Assembly: GCA_965233625.1 (NCBI GenBank)
Contig: OZ247499.1
Coordinates: forward strand, 6,696,001 to 6,760,000
DNA from: G965233625 sp965233625
GTDB lineage: Bacteria; Planctomycetota; Planctomycetia; Pirellulales; Pirellulaceae
Direction: 5' to 3'
DNA: 64,000 nucleotides
The notes below the pieces were generated by a model. That model saw nothing but the letters and a program-made list of their open reading frames with translations. It had not been told where the DNA came from and searched no databases. Within the stretch, counting starts at the first letter, position 1. The number at the start of each line of letters is the position of its first letter. Both the position numbers and the translations under genes were made by a program. Positions 61,486 to 64,000 of this stretch are shown one piece after another.

Positions 61486-62001
61486 CTAAAGCCTAAACCA
61501 CCACGCGACTCTTACTTCGACCTCAACCGCAATTACGCCTGCGATAAAATAAATCGCAATGAAAGCGATGATAATGGTGAACACGGCGGCGCCACCGATT
61601 GGAATCAATGCCAGCGCGCTTAAGAGGATGAAAATGGCGGGGAGGAAGCTGATGCCGCCAACTATGCGAGCGATCCAGCCTGGCTGGTGCTTTTTGAAGT
61701 ACGAATAACGTAGGGCCCGCCAAATGCCCGATGCTCCAAGGCCACAAGCAATGATAAGAGCCGCCCCAATCACGGCGCCGGCGACATCCTCGTGGATTCC
61801 GTCGAGCGACCTACCAAGCCGGTAAAGTCTGACCCACATCATAGCACACCTGATGCCTACGCCCACGATGCAGGCGACGGATAAACCTGTTGCAAACCAC
61901 CACCAGGAAGCAACCCGGCGTACCGGCTTGGTGACTGTGGATGGTGCTGGCTCCCGGGGCGAGGCGTAAGGGTTCTGCTTGTTGAAATCGTCGTCTTCCA
62001 T
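61486..62001 (-). CDS. Four-helix membrane protein with NPYASP-type N-terminus
   Basis: The 171-residue protein begins with a short polar N-terminus containing NPYASP, which is similar to the NPYxSP motif ahead of membrane helices in many planctomycete proteins. Three or four hydrophobic helices follow (FATGLSVACIVGVGI, AGAVIGAALIIACGLGASGIW, SFLPAIFILLSALALIPI, FTIIIAFIAIYFIAGVIAV). No domain recognised. ATG 62001 is preferred over GTG 62010. It ends 4 bp from the cyclase stop and starts 35 bp after trpE ends. Confidence 0.62.
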   Translation of the reverse strand: MEDDDFNKQNPYASPREPAPSTVTKPVRRVASWWWFATGLSVACIVGVGIRCAMMWVRLYRLGRSLDGIHEDVAGAVIGAALIIACGLGASGIWRALRYSYFKKHQPGWIARIVGGISFLPAIFILLSALALIPIGGAAVFTIIIAFIAIYFIAGVIAVEVEVRVAWWFRL

Positions 62002-62036
62002 CTGCCTCACTTCGTTGCCGGAAGTTTTGGCGATGG

Positions 62037-63584
62037 CTAGGCGCCTTCGCGTTGTTGCGTGATCTCTATTGCTTTCAACAGGCCGCGGGCTTTGTTGAGC
62101 GTTTCCTGGTATTCCATTTCGGGCACGCTGTCGGCGACGATGCCGGCGCCGGCTTGCACGTAGGCGGTATTTTTGTTGATGACCATTGTCCGCAGCGCGA
62201 TGCAGGTGTCCATGTTGCCGCTGAAATCGACATAACCGACGGCGCCGGCGTACGGGCCGCGGCGATGGGGTTCGATCTCGTCGATGATCTCCATCGCCCG
62301 CACTTTGGGGGCGCCGCTGACGGTGCCGGCGGGAAGCGATGCGAGCAGGGCGTCGAACACGTCGGCGTCTTCGCGCAGCTGGCCGTTGACCGTGGAGCTA
62401 ATGTGCATCACGTGGCTGTAGCGTTCGATCACCATCACTTCGGGCAGTTCTACGGTGCCATAGCGGGCGACGCGGCCCACGTCGTTGCGGCCCAGATCCA
62501 CCAGCATGACGTGTTCAGCGCGTTCCTTCGGATCGGCCAGCAGTTCCTTGGCCAGCGCGGCGTCTTCTTCGGCGTTGTGACCGCGCGGCCGGGTGCCGGC
62601 GAGCGGGCGGACGGTGACGGTGCCGTCCATCACGCGGCACATGATCTCCGGGGAACTGCCCACCAGAGTTGTTTCGGGCGTCCGCAGGAAGAACATGAAA
62701 GGGCTGGGATTCACCACACGCAGCGTGCGGTAGATTTCAAACGGGTCACACTGAATATCGACGGCCAGCCGCTGGCTGATGACGACCTGAAAAATATCGC
62801 CCGCCTCGATGTACTCCACGCACTTCCGCACCGCGTCTTCAAAAGCGGGCTGCGTGAAATTTGATTGGAACGGAAGATGGACGTCGCCCGAAGTGGCAAT
62901 ATCTGCGCACGCCAGTCCGGCTTTGACGGTGGAAAGTCGCTGCACCAGATCGTCCACCCGTGCACACGCGTCTTCGTACGCCTGCTGATTGTCGCCATCA
63001 GCGGAAGTCCGGGCCATCGCCACCACGGTCATGGTCTTGGTGACGTTATCGAACACCACCATCGCATCGTAAAAGGCGAACGACATATCCGGCAGCTTGC
63101 GGTCGTCTTCCGGTGCATCGGGCAGATGCTCTACATAGCGGATCACGTCATAGCCCGCATATCCGACGGCCCCACCGGTAAAGGGCGGCAGATCGTCCAG
63201 GTGCGCGACTTTCACTCCGCCCAGATGCTTCCGCAATTCGTCCAGGGGATTATCCGCATGGAATTCACGCTGCCCCTGCCCGTCGCGGATGGTGACCTGT
63301 TGACCGCTGGCGGAAAGTTCCAGATACGGCTCGATTGCCAGAAAGCTGTACCGGCCCACATTTTCGCCGCCGACAACGCTCTCAAACAGGCAGGCGCTGC
63401 CGCCGGTATCGAGGTTGTGGAAAGCGGAAACAGGCGTCAGCGTATCGCTGACCAGCCGCCGGCAGACAGGCGTTAAGTCGTGCGTCGCGGCCAGTTCCAG
63501 GAACTGTTTTGAAGCGGGAAAGTAGCGGTCGGAAGTCACAATGGGTTTCCGCAATGTCAGGGGCAAGTGCGTGTAGGGCGACAT
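62037..63584 (-). CDS. trpE: Anthranilate synthase component I
   Basis: Catalyses chorismate to anthranilate with ammonia from TrpG, the first step of tryptophan synthesis. The 515 residues match the family. Motifs: CLFESVVGGENVGRYSF (the LLES-like tryptophan-binding region), GDIFQVVISQR, LPAGTVSGAPKVRAMEIIDE and AGAGIVADSVPEMEYQET. It could also serve p-aminobenzoate synthesis (PabB-like), but the length and LLES-like motif favour TrpE. No trpG or trp operon partners are visible in the window; the next gene downstream encodes a membrane protein. Start ATG 63584. Confidence 0.94.
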   Translation of the reverse strand: MSPYTHLPLTLRKPIVTSDRYFPASKQFLELAATHDLTPVCRRLVSDTLTPVSAFHNLDTGGSACLFESVVGGENVGRYSFLAIEPYLELSASGQQVTIRDGQGQREFHADNPLDELRKHLGGVKVAHLDDLPPFTGGAVGYAGYDVIRYVEHLPDAPEDDRKLPDMSFAFYDAMVVFDNVTKTMTVVAMARTSADGDNQQAYEDACARVDDLVQRLSTVKAGLACADIATSGDVHLPFQSNFTQPAFEDAVRKCVEYIEAGDIFQVVISQRLAVDIQCDPFEIYRTLRVVNPSPFMFFLRTPETTLVGSSPEIMCRVMDGTVTVRPLAGTRPRGHNAEEDAALAKELLADPKERAEHVMLVDLGRNDVGRVARYGTVELPEVMVIERYSHVMHISSTVNGQLREDADVFDALLASLPAGTVSGAPKVRAMEIIDEIEPHRRGPYAGAVGYVDFSGNMDTCIALRTMVINKNTAYVQAGAGIVADSVPEMEYQETLNKARGLLKAIEITQQREGA

Positions 63585-63770
63585 TCGTTTTTCATATCAA
63601 TGCCTACTTTAACAGCAACCCGCCCCAAAAATCAGACGTCTTCGGAAGAAGAAGTAGCGGAAGGGATGACGTCCCTGGTATCACACGTCAATGTTGACAC
63701 CCCATCGCGCCTTGCTAGAATTCGGGCGTGCATGCAAGTGGCTTTGCCACCGCTATTTGGGAACACGACC

Positions 63771-64000
63771 ATGAAGTGCCAACGGTGCGAGAAACCCGCA
63801 ACTTTTCACATTACGGAACTCACCGGCGATGAGCCGCAGGAGGTTCATCTGTGCACCGACTGTGCTCAGGATTACCTGGCGCCTGAGGAAGAAGAAACAC
63901 CGCCAACCGCTTCTCTAGCGGGCGCCCTGGCGCAGCAGCTTCAGGTGGGTCAGACGGCCGAAGACCTGGCGCGGCTGGATCAGCAGGCCTGCCCCAACTG
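63771..64000 (+). CDS. McsA-like zinc-finger protein, 5' part, cut by window edge
   Basis: The visible 76 residues begin MKCQRCEKPATFHITEL and continue with HLCTDCAQDYL, giving two CxxC pairs, and further on CPNC, the start of another pair. This is the pattern of the UvrB/UvrC-motif proteins such as McsA, activator of the protein-arginine kinase McsB, which often sits next to it in a ctsR-mcsA-mcsB-clpC cluster. The following gene is outside the window, so the link is untested. ATG 63771; the upstream 186-bp gap from trpE holds the divergent promoters. Confidence 0.78.
   Translation, partial: MKCQRCEKPATFHITELTGDEPQEVHLCTDCAQDYLAPEEEETPPTASLAGALAQQLQVGQTAEDLARLDQQACPN

Noticed and set aside
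62052..62864. 270-codon open frame on the plus strand
   Set aside because: Antisense to trpE.
1..64000. tRNA or rRNA genes, CRISPR arrays, transposases, prophage genes
   Set aside because: Looked for by eye on both strands and none was recognised; a covariance or HMM search would be decisive.

Overview
The window looks like a chromosomal segment of a Planctomycetes bacterium; the genus cannot be read from it. GC content is moderate to high. The evidence is the set of lineage-typical families: three DUF1559 prepilin-like proteins paired with small lipoproteins, a DUF1552/DUF1592 cytochrome pair, a BBP7-like outer-membrane barrel, an ECF sigma factor with an adjoining FecR-like protein, a mitochondrial/spd-type EF-G, and an archaeal-type phosphoglycerate mutase.

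Region 1 (1-16360, all minus strand) is one respiratory gene train. In transcription order it encodes a Rieske protein with a long repeat-bearing N-terminal tail, a b6-type cytochrome b with the cysteine expected for heme ci, an enlarged cytochrome b C-terminal subunit, a 1723-residue octaheme cytochrome with coiled-coil and PDZ segments, three tandem cupredoxin-like proteins, a diheme lipoprotein cytochrome, cytochrome oxidase subunits II and I (A2 type), and the start of heme A synthase. It reads as a quinol:cytochrome c:O2 electron-transfer chain in one transcription unit. This is the most interesting part of the window.

Region 2 (16400-26500) holds purD, a small membrane protein, an AT-rich SUKH-ankyrin gene, a secreted basic-secretory-protein-like metallopeptidase, a Skp/OmpH-like chaperone, a seven-repeat beta-propeller, and the DUF1552/DUF1592 pair. 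Region 3 (26700-35200) is surface and regulation: two DUF1559-lipoprotein cassettes, sigma factor plus FecR-like protein behind a duplicated ribosome-binding segment, a fatty acid desaturase and an exported TPR protein.

Region 4 (35500-48600) has the EF-G gene with a clear terminator, several small genes of unknown role, an ecotin lacking its disulfide, a short-chain dehydrogenase, a 134-bp element with perfect 22-bp terminal inverted repeats, argS with a coiled-coil insertion, and an internally duplicated membrane protein. Region 5 (48800-64000) carries apgM, glnS, a glmU-like nucleotidyltransferase next to prs, a trans-sulfuration enzyme, a third DUF1559-lipoprotein cassette, an FHA-GAF-adenylate cyclase, trpE and the start of an mcsA-like gene. 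Two copies of a 65-70 bp palindromic repeat lie about 6.2 kb apart here. No tRNA, rRNA, CRISPR array or transposase was seen.
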